From positions 85,766 to 149,765 of the forward strand of contig CAWBLP010000003.1 in assembly GCA_963789495.1 (NCBI GenBank): a stretch of DNA of 64,000 bases, written 5' to 3'. A model generated the notes under the pieces. That model saw nothing but the letters and a program-made list of their open reading frames with translations. It ran no database searches and was not told where the DNA came from. The translations under genes were made by a program, and so were the position numbers. Origin of the DNA: CAWBLP01 sp963789495 (GTDB lineage Bacteria; Pseudomonadota; Alphaproteobacteria; Acetobacterales; Acetobacteraceae). This document shows positions 27,008 through 36,695 of the stretch, piece by piece. How positions within the stretch are numbered: the stretch's first letter is position 1; each line of letters opens with the position of its first letter.

Positions 27008-30000
27008 ATGATCTCCGCCGTCTTCGTCGATCGCCCCCGGCTGGCGATCGTCATCGCCATCCTGACCACGCTCGCCGGCGTGCTGTCGCTGCTGCGCATT
27101 CCGGTCGCGCAGTTCCCCGACATCGTGCCGCCGCAGGTCACCATCTCCACGACCTTCCCCGGCGCCTCCGCCGCAGTGGTGGAGGCGACGGTCGCGCAGC
27201 CGCTGGAAGCGCAGGTCGTCGGCGTGGACAAGATGATCTACATGAAGTCCAACAGCGGCAACGACGGCAGCTACAGCCTGACCGTCAGTTTCGAGCTGGG
27301 GACCAACCCGGACATCGACACCGTCAATGTCAGCAACCGGGTGCAGCAGGCGCTGAGCAAACTGCCGGCAGAGGTGCAGCGCTCCGGCGTCAACGTGCGC
27401 AAACGCTCCGCCGCGATCCTGGAATTCCTGCAGTTCTACAGTGAGGGCGGCAAGCAGGACCCGCTGTTCATCAGCAACTACGTGACCATTAACGTGCTGG
27501 ACCGTCTGGCACGCACGCCCGGCGTGGGCGACGCCTCGCTGTTCGGGCGGCTGGACTACTCGATGCGCATCTGGTTCGACATGAACCGGCTGGTCAACCT
27601 CAACCTGTCGCCATCCGACGTGGTGAACGCGATCCGCGCGCAGAACGTGCAGGCTCCGGTCGGTCGCGTCGGTGCGCGCCCGACATCGGACAACACCCAG
27701 TTCCAGCTCAACGTGCAGACGCAGGGGCGACTGACCACCCCCGAACAGTTCGGCGACATCGTGCTGCGCGCCAATCCGGACGGCTCAGTGCTGCGTGTGC
27801 GCGACGTCGCACGGGTGGAACTCGGCGCGGCGACGATGGACACCGAAAGCCGGTTGAACGGCAATCCGGCGGTGTCGATCGGGCTATATCTCGCACCGGG
27901 TGCCAATGCGGTGCAGACCTCGGCGCGCGTGCAGGCGGTGCTGAACGACCTCGGCAAGCGCTTCCCGGACGGGCTCAAGGCGCGGGTGTTCTACGACAGC
28001 AGCTCCTTCGTCGCGTCCACCATCGACGAGGTGGTCAAGACCCTGCTGATCGCCTTCGGCCTGGTCGTGCTGGTGGTGTTCCTGTTCCTCGGCAATGCGC
28101 GCGCCACCATCATCCCGATCGTTGCCGTGCCGGTCAGCCTGATCGGCACCTTCGCCGTACTGCTGGCGGCCGGATTCTCCGCCAACACCATCTCCCTGCT
28201 GGCCATGGTGCTGGGCATCGGCGTGGTGGTCGATGACGCCATCGTGGTGGTGGAGAACGTCGAAAGGGTGATGGCGGAAGAACCCGAGCTGCGATCCGAG
28301 GGAAGCCACCAAGAAGGCGATGCGACAGATCACCGGTCCGGTGATCGCGATCACGCTGGTGCTGTTGTCGGTGTTCGTGCCGGTTGCCTTCATTCCCGGC
28401 GTGTCCGGCTCGCTGTTCCGCCAGTTCGCCGTGACCATCAGCGTCGCAATGCTGATCTCGGCGATGAACGCACTGACCCTGTCGCCGGCGCTGTGCGGCG
28501 TGTTCCTGCGCCACCACGGCGCAGCCGCGCGGTCCAATGCGGCTACGTGCTGCGCGGCATCGACCGGGTGCGTCGCGGTTATGCGCAGCGTCATCGAACG
28601 GCTGCTGCGGGTCTCGATCCTGTCGGTGGTGCTGATCGCCGCCGCCGGCATCGGCATCTGGGTGCTGAGTGCCCGCACGCCCGACGGGCTTCCTGCCGGA
28701 GGAGGATCAGGGCGCGTTCTTCGTCGCGGTGCAGTTGCCGGACGGTGCGTCCGTCTCGCGCACCCGCACGGTGGTGCAGCGCGTCGAGAATCTGATCCGG
28801 CCGATGCCGCAGGTCGAAGGCGTGCTGTCGATCGTCGGATTCTCGCTGCTCGACGGCGGCAACGAGCCGAACGCCGCCTTCGTCGTGGTCCGGCTGAAAC
28901 CGTTCGAGGATCGCACCACGGCCGCGGATCGCGCGCAGGCGGTCATCGGCCGGGTGTTCGGCGGCGCACAGCAGATCCGCTCAGCCACGGTGTTTCCGTT
29001 CAACCTGCCGCCGATCATCGGCCTGTCCACCAGCGGTGGCTTCGAATACCAGTTGGAGAACCTGGAAGGGCGCGACCCCGCCGACATGCAGAGCGTCATG
29101 CAGGGGCTGGTCGGCGCCGCCAACCAGGACAAACGCCTGGCGCGCGTGTTCTCCACCTTCACCGCCACCAATCCGTCGATCTGGCTCGACATCGATCGCG
29201 AGAAGGCGCAGGCGCTGGGCCTGTCGATCGCCGACGTGTTCAACACCTTGCAGACCACGCTGGGCGGCTTCTACGTCAACGACTTCAACCTGTACGGCCG
29301 GACCTGGCAGGTGAACATCCAGGGCGAGGCTGCCGACCGCAGCGACGTCTCCGCGATCTACAAGATCTACGTCCGCAATCAGCAGGGCGAGATGGTGCCG
29401 CTGCGCGCCATCGCCAATGCCCGCATCGTGCTGGGCCCGCAGGTGATCAGCCGGTTCAACAACTATCGTGCGATCACCATCAATGGCGGCCCGGCGCCCG
29501 GTGTGTCGTCCGGCGATGCGCTTGAAGGCGATGAGTGAGATATCCGCCAAGACGCTGCCCGCCGGCTATGCCTATGAATGGTCGGGCACCGCGTATCAGG
29601 AAGTGCAGGCGTCCGGGCAGACCGTGGCGATCCTGTCTCTGGCGGTGCATGTTCGCCTATCTGTTCCTGGTCGCGCTGTACGAGAGCTGGATGATCCCGA
29701 TCCCGGTGCTGCTGTCGGTGACGGTGGGCGTGCTGGGCGCGTTCTTCGGCCTGCTGATCTCCGGCCTGGCACTCGACCTGTACGCGCAGATCGGCATGGT
29801 GGTGCTGATCTCGCTGGCGGCGAAGAACGGCATCCTGATCGTCGAGTTCGCCAAGGAGCAGCGGGAAGCCGGCATGCCGATCCGCGAAGCCGCGGCGCTT
29901 GGCGCGCGCATGCGATTCCGCGCAGTGATGATGACATCCATCGCGTTCATCTTCGGCCTCATTCCGCTGGTCTGGGCGGAAGGTGCGGCGATGCTGAGCC

Positions 30001-30152
30001 GGCGGGCGGTGGGCACAGCGGTGTTCGCCGGCATGATCGCCGCCAGCTCGCTGGGCGTGTTCCTGATCCCGATGCTGTACGCGACATTCCAGACGATGCG
30101 GGAGAGCGTGAAGGCCCGGTTCGCCCGCCGCGGGTCAGGGGGACATCCCTGA
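27008..30152 (+). CDS. RND efflux inner-membrane pump (HAE1 type), frameshifted
   Basis: A proton-driven multidrug efflux trimer subunit. The start [39 protein letters not shown], the TM4 proton-relay segment [20 protein letters not shown] (paired Asp), [27 protein letters not shown] and the TM10 region [20 protein letters not shown] (Lys) are all recognisable. Extra bases are inferred near 28301, 28589, 28689, 29524 and 29648 and a missing base near 28530. The corrected length is 1047 codons, exactly the HAE1 size. The first 1.3 kb is clean and the errors are all downstream of 28290. Confidence 0.9.
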
Positions 30153-30478
30153 TACCAGCCGGCCGCAGGCGGGACTCCGGCCAGAGGAGCCGGTTGGGCA
30201 CGTCCGCTTCTCGTCGTGGCCGAGTTCAGTCCTCGTCACGGGCGGTTCGGTGTTCGCCATGGCCAAGTCCAGTCCTCATCATGGCCGGGCCTGATCCGGC
30301 CATCTCCATCGGAACGATTGAGTCGCGCAGCACACGCCTTCTCGGCCAGCCACCTCTGAGCGGCGGTGTCACGCCGTGTGAATCGCGCCACGCAACTGGA
30401 TTTCGTCGGAGCGGTCGCCGCCCAGCGCGCGGCGGTTGATCCGGATTGGCACGGCCATTCCGTGCCTCGGGACAACCT
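30153..30478. other. Intergenic region with a REP-like palindrome at 30282-30302
   Basis: This stretch lies between the convergent RND pump and livF2. It contains the palindrome tggccgggcctgatccggcc at 30282-30301 (one more a completes it), related to the one at 20607. Before it, two similar short units, agtcctcgtcacgg and agtcctcatcatgg, suggest a degenerate repeat. No gene is supported. Confidence 0.5.
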
Positions 30479-31192
30479 TCAACGCGTATAGAGCCAACGG
30501 CCGACCAGGGTCTCCACGTCCTCGACAAAGGTCTCGCGCGGTCCCTCCGTGAACAGCGTCCCGGTGCGCATGACATAGACGTAGTCGGCCACGCCGAGGG
30601 CGCCTTTGATATTCTGATCCACCAGCAGGATGGCCTTTCCGGACCGCGCCAGCCCGGTGATCATGTCGTAGATCTGCGCGGCAACGCGCGGCTCGATGCT
30701 GGCGGTCGGCTCGTCGATCAGCATCACGCTGGGATCGGTCATCAGCGATCGGGCGATTTCGAGCTGGCGCTGCTGGCCGCCGCTCATGGTGCCCGCGGCC
30801 TGTTGGCGACGCTCGGCCAGGACCGGAAACTGCGCGTAGGCGCGGTCGGTCCGTTCCCGCACCAACGCCCGGTTGCGGCGGAACGACCAGGCGCCCAGGC
30901 GAAGGTTCACCTCGACCGACAGGAAGGGAAACACGCTGGGTCGCTGCGGCAGGTAGGTGATGCCAAGCCGGCTCATCTGGTGGGAGGCGGCGCCGACCAG
31001 CGAGGTCGCGCCGAGGCGGATTTCGCCCTGTGCCGGCAGGAAGCCGAAGATCGCCTTCAGCAGCGTCGACTTGCCGGTGCCATTCGGCCCCAGCACGCAG
31101 CGCACCTGGCCCCGCAGCACATCCACCGACATGCCGTTGAGGATGTTGATCCCCGGCACGTAGCCCGCGACCACGTTGCGCACGGTCAACAC
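30479..31192 (-). CDS. livF: Liv-type ABC transporter ATPase LivF (second operon)
   Basis: ATPase of the second, intact liv importer; 237 residues. Walker A GPNGTGKSTLLKAIFG, signature TMSGGQQRQLEIARSLM, Walker B VMLIDEPTASIEP (small residue pattern variant) and the C-terminal LLVDQNIKGALGVADYVYVM are present. Its start at 31192 overlaps the end of livG2 by 7 bases, so the two are translationally coupled. It differs strongly from the first livF, so the two operons are not a recent duplication. Confidence 0.92.
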   Translation of the reverse strand: MLTVRNVVAGYVPGINILNGMSVDVLRGQVRCVLGPNGTGKSTLLKAIFGFLPAQGEIRLGATSLVGAASHQMSRLGITYLPQRPSVFPFLSVEVNLRLGAWSFRRNRALVRERTDRAYAQFPVLAERRQQAAGTMSGGQQRQLEIARSLMTDPSVMLIDEPTASIEPRVAAQIYDMITGLARSGKAILLVDQNIKGALGVADYVYVMRTGTLFTEGPRETFVEDVETLVGRWLYTR

Positions 31193-31932
31193 CGGCGCGG
31201 CGTCAGAACTCCGGCATAGGCGCGCAACACCTCCTGGTTCTGTTGCACCTCCGGCACCGGCCCATCGGCGATCTTCTGGCCGCGCGACATCACCACCAGC
31301 CGGTGCACCAGGCGCTGAATGGCCTCGATGTCGTGGTCGACGATCACGAAGGTGCGCCCCTCGGCGTGCAGCTTCTGGATCAGCACGATGATCTCGTCGC
31401 GCAGGAACGGGTTCACCCCGGCGAAAGGCTCGTCCAGGAACAGGATGTCCGGATCGAGCATCAGGGCGCGGCCGAGTTCCAGCAGCTTCTGCTGCCCGCC
31501 GGACAGGTTCTTGGCCTGCAGCGCCTCCAACGCGGCCAGTCCGAGAAAATCCAGATGCTGCCGCGCGGTGCGTGTCGCCGCCGCGCGGGTGGAGCGCGGG
31601 CGCGCCAGGCCGGGGACGAGCATGTTCTCCAGCACGGTCATGCGGCTGAACAACTGGGTGATCTGGAACGTCCGCCCCACCCGCAAGGCGGCGAATTCGC
31701 TCGGCGTCAGGCCATCGGCACGCTCGCCGCGAACCAGGATATGCCCGCCATTCGGTGCGAGATGGCCGGTCAGCATGTTGATCGTCGTGGTCTTGCCGGA
31801 ACCGTTCGGCCCGATCAGACCCACCAGCTCACCGGCCGAGACCGCGAATTGCAGCATGTTCACCGCGACGATGCCGCCGAACCGCCGGGTCAGATCGCGC
31901 GCCTCAATAAGCGGTGGGGCAGGGGCATCCAT
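31186..31932 (-). CDS. livG: Liv-type ABC transporter ATPase LivG (second operon)
   Basis: ATPase of 248 residues. It has Walker A GPNGSGKTTTINMLTGHL, the Q-loop region LRVGRTFQITQLFSRMTVLE, signature NLSGGQQKLLELGRALM and Walker B ILFLDEPFAGVNP, followed by the H-loop FVIVDHDIEAIQRLV. Its start directly abuts the livM2 stop (31932/31933). The order livK-livH-livM-livG-livF on the minus strand is the standard one. Confidence 0.93.
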   Translation of the reverse strand: MDAPAPPLIEARDLTRRFGGIVAVNMLQFAVSAGELVGLIGPNGSGKTTTINMLTGHLAPNGGHILVRGERADGLTPSEFAALRVGRTFQITQLFSRMTVLENMLVPGLARPRSTRAAATRTARQHLDFLGLAALEALQAKNLSGGQQKLLELGRALMLDPDILFLDEPFAGVNPFLRDEIIVLIQKLHAEGRTFVIVDHDIEAIQRLVHRLVVMSRGQKIADGPVPEVQQNQEVLRAYAGVLTPRRC

Positions 31933-32889
31933 CTAGCGCGCCTCCCGTGGCCGTTGTGCGCTGCGCCGATGCCAGGCGAGGCTCGCGAACTGCTCCCAGG
32001 CTAGAGCCAGCAGACCATTGCGGGCGAAGCGCATAGTCAGCAGCAGCAAGGCGCCGAACAGCACCAGCCGCCATTGCCCGTAGCTGCGCAGTGCTTCGAC
32101 GAGGACTTCCAGGCCGAGCGCGCCGATGGTTGCGGCGACGAGGCTTTCGGCACCGCCGATGACGGCCATGGCGACCACCAGTCCCATCTGGTCAACGGAG
32201 CCGATATCCGGGGTCAGGATGCCGATGTAGTGGCCGAAGAATCCCCCGGCCAGACCCGCAAAGCAGCTGGTGATCGCAAAGGCGAGGATGCGGAAGCGCA
32301 GCACTTTCACGCCGGCGGCCGCGGCGGCGTGTTCGTTCTCGCGGATGGCGCGGAAGAACAGGCCCCAGCGCGAGGTCACCAGGAAGCCCATGATGGCGAG
32401 CGAGCCGGCCAGCAGTACCAGGCCCAGATAGTAATACGGCGCGTCGGAGCGAGTATGGAACAGCGGTGTCACTTCCAGCCCGCCGGAGCCGCCGGTGACC
32501 TCGGTCTCCGACACGATGACGATGCGCAGCACTTCGGAGAAGGCGACGGTGAACAGGGCCAGATAGGGTCCGCGCATGCGCAGGCAGACGAAGCCGATGC
32601 CACTGCCGACCAGGCCGCAGATCAGCACGCCGGCGAGCATGCCGAGCGGAATCGGAATGGCGAACCACTTCACCAGCAGGCCCGAGGTGTAGGCGCCAAG
32701 CGAGACGAAGGCCATGTGGCCGAAGGAGAACTGCCCCGCGTAGCCCGCCAGCAAGGCCCAGCTCGCGGTGACGATGGCATAGAAGATGGCCAGGATGGCG
32801 ACCGTCAGCCAATACGGGTTGACCAGGAACGGGTAGCTCAGGGCGAGCACTGCCAGCACCAGGCAGCCGATAATCTTGAGTGCCCGCAC
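31933..32889 (-). CDS. livM: Liv-type ABC permease LivM (second operon)
   Basis: An inner-membrane permease of 318 residues with 8-9 hydrophobic segments. The LivM signature is AGYAGQFSFGHMAFVSLGAY, and the coupling loop FRAIRENEHAAAAAGVKVLR is followed by ALTSC-like segments (FAITSCFAGLAGGFFGHYIG). It starts 3 bases after the livH2 stop. Together with LivH2 it would form the membrane channel for the solute delivered by the Tat-exported receptor at 33955. Confidence 0.92.
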   Translation of the reverse strand: MRALKIIGCLVLAVLALSYPFLVNPYWLTVAILAIFYAIVTASWALLAGYAGQFSFGHMAFVSLGAYTSGLLVKWFAIPIPLGMLAGVLICGLVGSGIGFVCLRMRGPYLALFTVAFSEVLRIVIVSETEVTGGSGGLEVTPLFHTRSDAPYYYLGLVLLAGSLAIMGFLVTSRWGLFFRAIRENEHAAAAAGVKVLRFRILAFAITSCFAGLAGGFFGHYIGILTPDIGSVDQMGLVVAMAVIGGAESLVAATIGALGLEVLVEALRSYGQWRLVLFGALLLLTMRFARNGLLALAWEQFASLAWHRRSAQRPREAR

Positions 32890-32892
32890 CGG

Positions 32893-33795
32893 CTACTCCA
32901 TGTTCGTATGGATTCGGCCGAACAGGCCGGTCGGCCGCACCAGCAAGACGATCATCAGGATCAGCAGGCTGAATGCCTGCGCATAGGTCAGGCTGCGGCT
33001 TGGGTCCGGAAACAACGCGACGAACATGCTTTCCGAGACGCCGATCATGAGGCCGGCGAGAATGCTGCCGGCCACGGAGCCCATGCCGCCCAGGATGACG
33101 ATGGCGAAAGCCTGGGTGTCCGGCATCAGGCCCATGGATGGCGAGAGCGAGTAGATCGGCCCCACCAGCGCACCGGCGCCGCCCGCCAGCGCGCCGCCGA
33201 GTCCGAAGGCCAGCATATAGAAGCGCTGGTCGTTGATGCCGACGATCGCCGCGGATTCGCGCGACTGGCTGACCGCGTTCAGGGCCTCGCCCCACGGCGT
33301 GCGGTTCATGAACAGCACCAGGCCAACCAGCAGCGCGATACCGGCCACGCCGGCGAACACGCGATCCCAGGTCATCACCAGCCCGCCGACCATCAGCACC
33401 CCCGGCCAGAAGGAGGGCGGGCGCAATGGATAGGGGCCGTAGATGATCAGGGCGATGTTGCGCAGGAAGATCGAGATGCCGAAGGTCACCAGAATGCCGT
33501 AATCACCCTTGCGTTCGGTGGTCGGACTGTAGAGCGGCGTGAGCAAGGTGCGCTCCAGCAGCACGGACAGCAGAAAGCTCAGGATCATTGCGACGACCAC
33601 AGCGGGCAGGGGCGGAATGCCGGCCAGCGCAATGGCGAAATAGGCGAAATAGCCGCCCATCATGAAGACCTCGCCATGGGCGAAGTTCACGATCTTCAGG
33701 ATCGAGAAGATCACCGTCAGTCCGCCGGCGATCACGGCGTAGATGATGCCAATGACCAGGCCGTTGAGGGCCTGGATCAGCAGATAGTCGGCCAT
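32893..33795 (-). CDS. livH: Liv-type ABC permease LivH (second operon)
   Basis: An inner-membrane permease of 300 residues. It starts MADYLLIQALNGLVIGIIYA and includes the LivH entry motif GLTVIFSILKIVNFAHGEVFMMGGYFAYF. The coupling loop SQSRESAAIVGINDQRFYML and the C-terminal VAGSILAGLMIGVSESMFVA follow. The gene is intact. It lies 159 bases downstream of the receptor gene, a gap that could carry a hairpin to lower permease expression relative to receptor. Confidence 0.92.
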   Translation of the reverse strand: MADYLLIQALNGLVIGIIYAVIAGGLTVIFSILKIVNFAHGEVFMMGGYFAYFAIALAGIPPLPAVVVAMILSFLLSVLLERTLLTPLYSPTTERKGDYGILVTFGISIFLRNIALIIYGPYPLRPPSFWPGVLMVGGLVMTWDRVFAGVAGIALLVGLVLFMNRTPWGEALNAVSQSRESAAIVGINDQRFYMLAFGLGGALAGGAGALVGPIYSLSPSMGLMPDTQAFAIVILGGMGSVAGSILAGLMIGVSESMFVALFPDPSRSLTYAQAFSLLILMIVLLVRPTGLFGRIHTNME

Positions 33796-33954
33796 GCGAC
33801 ATCCTTGTGCTCAACACGCCCGGTCATGCCGGTCGGCGCCCCGATCGCAACGCGCGCGGGGCAGGGACCGGGTTGCGTGGCACCGGCGGGAGCTTCGCCC
33901 GTTGCGACGTCCGAACCCCCGACCGGTGTATCACCCACGGCGACGCAGGCTGGG

Positions 33955-35244
33955 TCAGCTCCCCGGCTTCTTGTAGGTGTAGGGGACGGTCGCGTATTTG
34001 CGTGGCCAGACGATCGGTGCGTCGGACTGGCTCTGCTTCTCCGCGTCGTATTGCAGCAGGGTCAGCGGCGCGCCGAGGAACTGGTGATAATGCCAGGCCG
34101 GCTCCTTGTCGGTGGAGAACAGGTACTGACCGCGGACACCGACGTATTTGGTGTTCTCCAGGGCATGGATGATCCCCTTGGACTCGGTGCCCCCGGCCGA
34201 CTTGATCGCGTCGAACAACAGCCAGGCGCCGTCGTAGCTTTCCATCACCGCGCCGGACGGGTCCGCGTTGTGCTTCTTCTTGTAGGCCGCGACGAAGGCC
34301 TTGGTCTTGTCGTTCCAGGCATCCTTCGGCAGACCGACATTCTCGGTCAGGAGATATTTGCCGGCCTCGCCGACATTCTCCCAGAAGGTCGGATCCACCG
34401 CCTCGCCACCGGAATTGTAGATGCCGCAAGCGGGTGTGGGGGCGAAGCCGAGGTCGTGCGCCTGGCGGATCATCGGATAGGCGCCGGCTTCGGCATAGAT
34501 GCTGAGGAAGAAGTCGTAAGGCGGCGATGCGGCCTTGAAGCGCAGGATCTGTGCGGTGAAGTCGGTCAGGTTGGGGTCGGCATCGACCGCGGTGAATTTG
34601 ATCCCGGCCTTGGTCAGCTCCTGCGCCACCACCGTGCGGGCCGACAGCCCGACATCGTTCTTCTCCGCGATAATGGCGACATTCTTGAAGCCGGCGGCGG
34701 TGATCCATTGGCCAATGGTGGCGTCGATCAGCGAGATGGCCGGCGCGTTGCGAAACACCTCCGGATAGCCCTTCGCGGTGATCTGGTCGGACCACACGTC
34801 GCAGGCCATGAAAGGAATGCCGTATTTGTGGTAGACTTCCATTTCGGCCAGGGCGACCGGGCTGTGGAACTCCCCAAACACCGCCACGACCTTGTCCTGC
34901 TGGATCAGGCGTTCGGCGGCGGTGCGTCCCTCGGCCGGCATGCCGCGGGTGTCGGCGTAGATGATCTTCACCGGACGGCCGAGGATGCCGCCTTGCTCAT
35001 TGATCTCGGAGGCCGCGATCTCTGCGGCGTTCTTCATGTTGGTGCCCTCGGCATAGCCACCGGGCGGTGAGAGCGGCCCGACCCAGCCGAGGGCGATCGG
35101 TTCTCCGGCGGCGCGGGCGACTTTGCCGAGCAGGGGAGCGGTGGCGGCAGCGCCCGCGGTTTGAAGCAGGGCTCGCCGCCCCAGTTTGCCGGCTGTCATG
35201 GTCGAGGCAGCGACCCCTTCGGGGGCAGTGATATCACGCGGCAC
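33955..35244 (-). CDS. livK: Liv-type substrate-binding protein with Tat-type signal (second operon)
   Basis: Periplasmic receptor of the second liv importer, 429 residues. I chose the GTG at 35244 because gaaggag lies 7 bases before it; an upstream extension to 35424 looks non-coding. A twin-arginine type leader is visible (MTAGKLGRRALLQTAGAAAT, then APLLGKVARAAGEP), so folded export through Tat is likely. The mature part begins PIALGWVGPLSPPGGYAEGT and continues with SEINEQGGILGRPVKIIYAD, the classic Leu/Ile/Val-binding pattern. The ligand cannot be read. purC lies divergently 427 bases away. Confidence 0.9.
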   Translation of the reverse strand: MPRDITAPEGVAASTMTAGKLGRRALLQTAGAAATAPLLGKVARAAGEPIALGWVGPLSPPGGYAEGTNMKNAAEIAASEINEQGGILGRPVKIIYADTRGMPAEGRTAAERLIQQDKVVAVFGEFHSPVALAEMEVYHKYGIPFMACDVWSDQITAKGYPEVFRNAPAISLIDATIGQWITAAGFKNVAIIAEKNDVGLSARTVVAQELTKAGIKFTAVDADPNLTDFTAQILRFKAASPPYDFFLSIYAEAGAYPMIRQAHDLGFAPTPACGIYNSGGEAVDPTFWENVGEAGKYLLTENVGLPKDAWNDKTKAFVAAYKKKHNADPSGAVMESYDGAWLLFDAIKSAGGTESKGIIHALENTKYVGVRGQYLFSTDKEPAWHYHQFLGAPLTLLQYDAEKQSQSDAPIVWPRKYATVPYTYKKPGS

Positions 35245-35671
35245 CGGTTGCTCCTTCTCTGCGGGCTGAACACATGCAGCGACCCACCCCGGTTGCTGCA
35301 GAGCTTCGGCACGAGTTGGGATGCAAGCGTCGTGCCGATGCGATCCTGTCAGCCGGCGCCCGGGCTGCCAAGAGTGCTGCCAGGAGTACTGCGGGGAATG
35401 CGGGCGGAGACGCTGATATTTCATGCAAGCGTTGCTCGGTCGCAGCAGGTCTGTCTCCGATCGCGGCGGCGGGGTTATCTGCAGGTTGGAGGACGGGGTG
35501 TTTCGCAGGTCTGCCTGCGCCGGGTGGGATAACAGGCCGGGGGCGCTGTGGAGTGTGATCGCGACCGGTCATTCCGCCCGGCCCCGGCCGCTCAGCCTTG
35601 CCGGTCGCTGGGAGCGGCCTTTGTCCGGGTCCCATGCACTGCTATACCGGCCGTGCCGCCGAAGGGAACAA
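35245..35671. other. Intergenic region between divergent livK2 and purC
   Basis: A 427-bp region with no gene. It must hold the promoters of the minus-strand liv operon and of the plus-strand purine genes. A candidate purC promoter is listed separately at 35621. I found no purine riboswitch or clear PurR-type palindrome. Confidence 0.45.
35621..35648 (+). promoter_or_regulatory. Candidate sigma-70-type promoter for purC
   Basis: A ttgtcc box (35621-35626) and a tatacc box (35643-35648) are separated by 16 bases, 24 bases before the purC ATG and just upstream of its gaaggga ribosome site. Both boxes match the consensus at four of six positions. Confidence 0.42.
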
Positions 35672-36439
35672 ATGATGGCCCGCCGTCGCCAGCTGTACGA
35701 AGGGAAAGCCAAAATCCTGTTCGAGGGGCCGGAACCCGGCACGCTCGTGCAGTATTTCAAGGATGACGCCACCGCGTTCAACGCTCAGAAGCGGGGCGTG
35801 ATCACCGGAAAAGGGGTGCTGAACAACCGGATCAGCGAGTATCTCATGCTGCGGCTCGCCGAGATCGGCATTCCGACTCACTTCGTTCGTCGGCTCAATA
35901 TGCGGGAGCAGCTGATCCGCGAGGTGGAGATCATACCGCTCGAGGTGGTGGTGCGGAATGTCGCCGCGGGCAGCCTGTCCAAGCGGCTGGGAATCCCCGA
36001 GGGCACCCGTCTGCCGCGGTCGATCATCGAATATTATTACAAGAATGACGCGCTGGAAGATCCGATCGTCTCCGAGGAGCACATCACCTGCTTCGGCTGG
36101 GCCAATACCGCTGACCTCGACGACATCGTCGCGCTGACGCTGCGGGTCAACGACTTCCTCACGGGCCTGTTCCTGGGGGTCGGCATCACGTTGGTCGATT
36201 TCAAGCTGGAATTCGGCCGGCTGTGGGAGAACGAGGAGATGCGTATTGTCCTGGCTGACGAGATCAGCCCGGATAATTGCCGCCTGTGGGACAGCAAGAC
36301 CAACGAGAAGATGGACAAGGACCGGTTCCGTCGCGACCTGGGCAAGGTGGAGGAGGCCTACCAGGAGGTGGCCAAGCGGTTGGGTATTCTGCCGGAGGCC
36401 GGCATGCGGGACCTGAAGGGTCCGGAGACGATGCAGTGA
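35672..36439 (+). CDS. purC: Phosphoribosylaminoimidazole-succinocarboxamide synthase (SAICAR synthetase)
   Basis: Joins CAIR and aspartate with ATP in purine synthesis. The sequence [20 protein letters not shown] at the start is the classic PurC N-terminus. [20 protein letters not shown], the signature [20 protein letters not shown] and [20 protein letters not shown] follow. It has about 255 residues, normal for the bacterial short form. Two adjacent ATGs (35672, 35675) follow a gaagggaac ribosome site, and either may be used. purS follows 13 bases after the stop. Confidence 0.96.
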   Translation: MMARRRQLYEGKAKILFEGPEPGTLVQYFKDDATAFNAQKRGVITGKGVLNNRISEYLMLRLAEIGIPTHFVRRLNMREQLIREVEIIPLEVVVRNVAAGSLSKRLGIPEGTRLPRSIIEYYYKNDALEDPIVSEEHITCFGWANTADLDDIVALTLRVNDFLTGLFLGVGITLVDFKLEFGRLWENEEMRIVLADEISPDNCRLWDSKTNEKMDKDRFRRDLGKVEEAYQEVAKRLGILPEAGMRDLKGPETMQ

Positions 36440-36452
36440 AAAGGATCGAGCG

Positions 36453-36695
36453 GTGAAGGCGGTGGTCACGGTGATGTTGAAGGACGGCGTGCTCGACCCG
36501 CAAGGCAAGGCAATCCAGCATGCGCTGCATACGTTGGGCTTTTCCGCGGTCGGTGATGTGCGGGCTGGCAAGGTGATCGAGCTGGAGCTGACCGAGACGG
36601 ACCCGGAGAAGGGCCGCGCTGCCGCCGAGGAGATGGCCCGCAAGCTGCTCGCAAACACGGTGATCGAGAGCTTCCGGGTCGCGATCGATGTCTGA
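36453..36695 (+). CDS. purS: Phosphoribosylformylglycinamidine synthase subunit PurS
   Basis: The small subunit of the three-part FGAM synthase (PurS-PurQ-PurL). It helps join the glutaminase and synthase parts and channel ammonia. It has 80 residues beginning with GTG: MKAVVTVMLKDGVLDPQGKA, with the family segments HTLGFSAVGDVRAGKVIELE and EEMARKLLANTVIESFRV. It is followed by a 300-bp repeat-rich gap before purQ, unusual because these genes are normally almost contiguous. Confidence 0.95.
   Translation: MKAVVTVMLKDGVLDPQGKAIQHALHTLGFSAVGDVRAGKVIELELTETDPEKGRAAAEEMARKLLANTVIESFRVAIDV

Noticed and set aside
17489..29648. Programmed ribosomal frameshifting as an explanation for the broken liv and RND genes
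   Set aside because: The shift points lack A/T slippery runs, occur several times per gene and are of both signs. No known recoding system behaves this way.
32074..35070. 998-codon open frame antisense to the second liv operon
   Set aside because: It spans several intact liv genes on the opposite strand and is rich in Gln, His, Arg and Asp as expected of a shadow frame.
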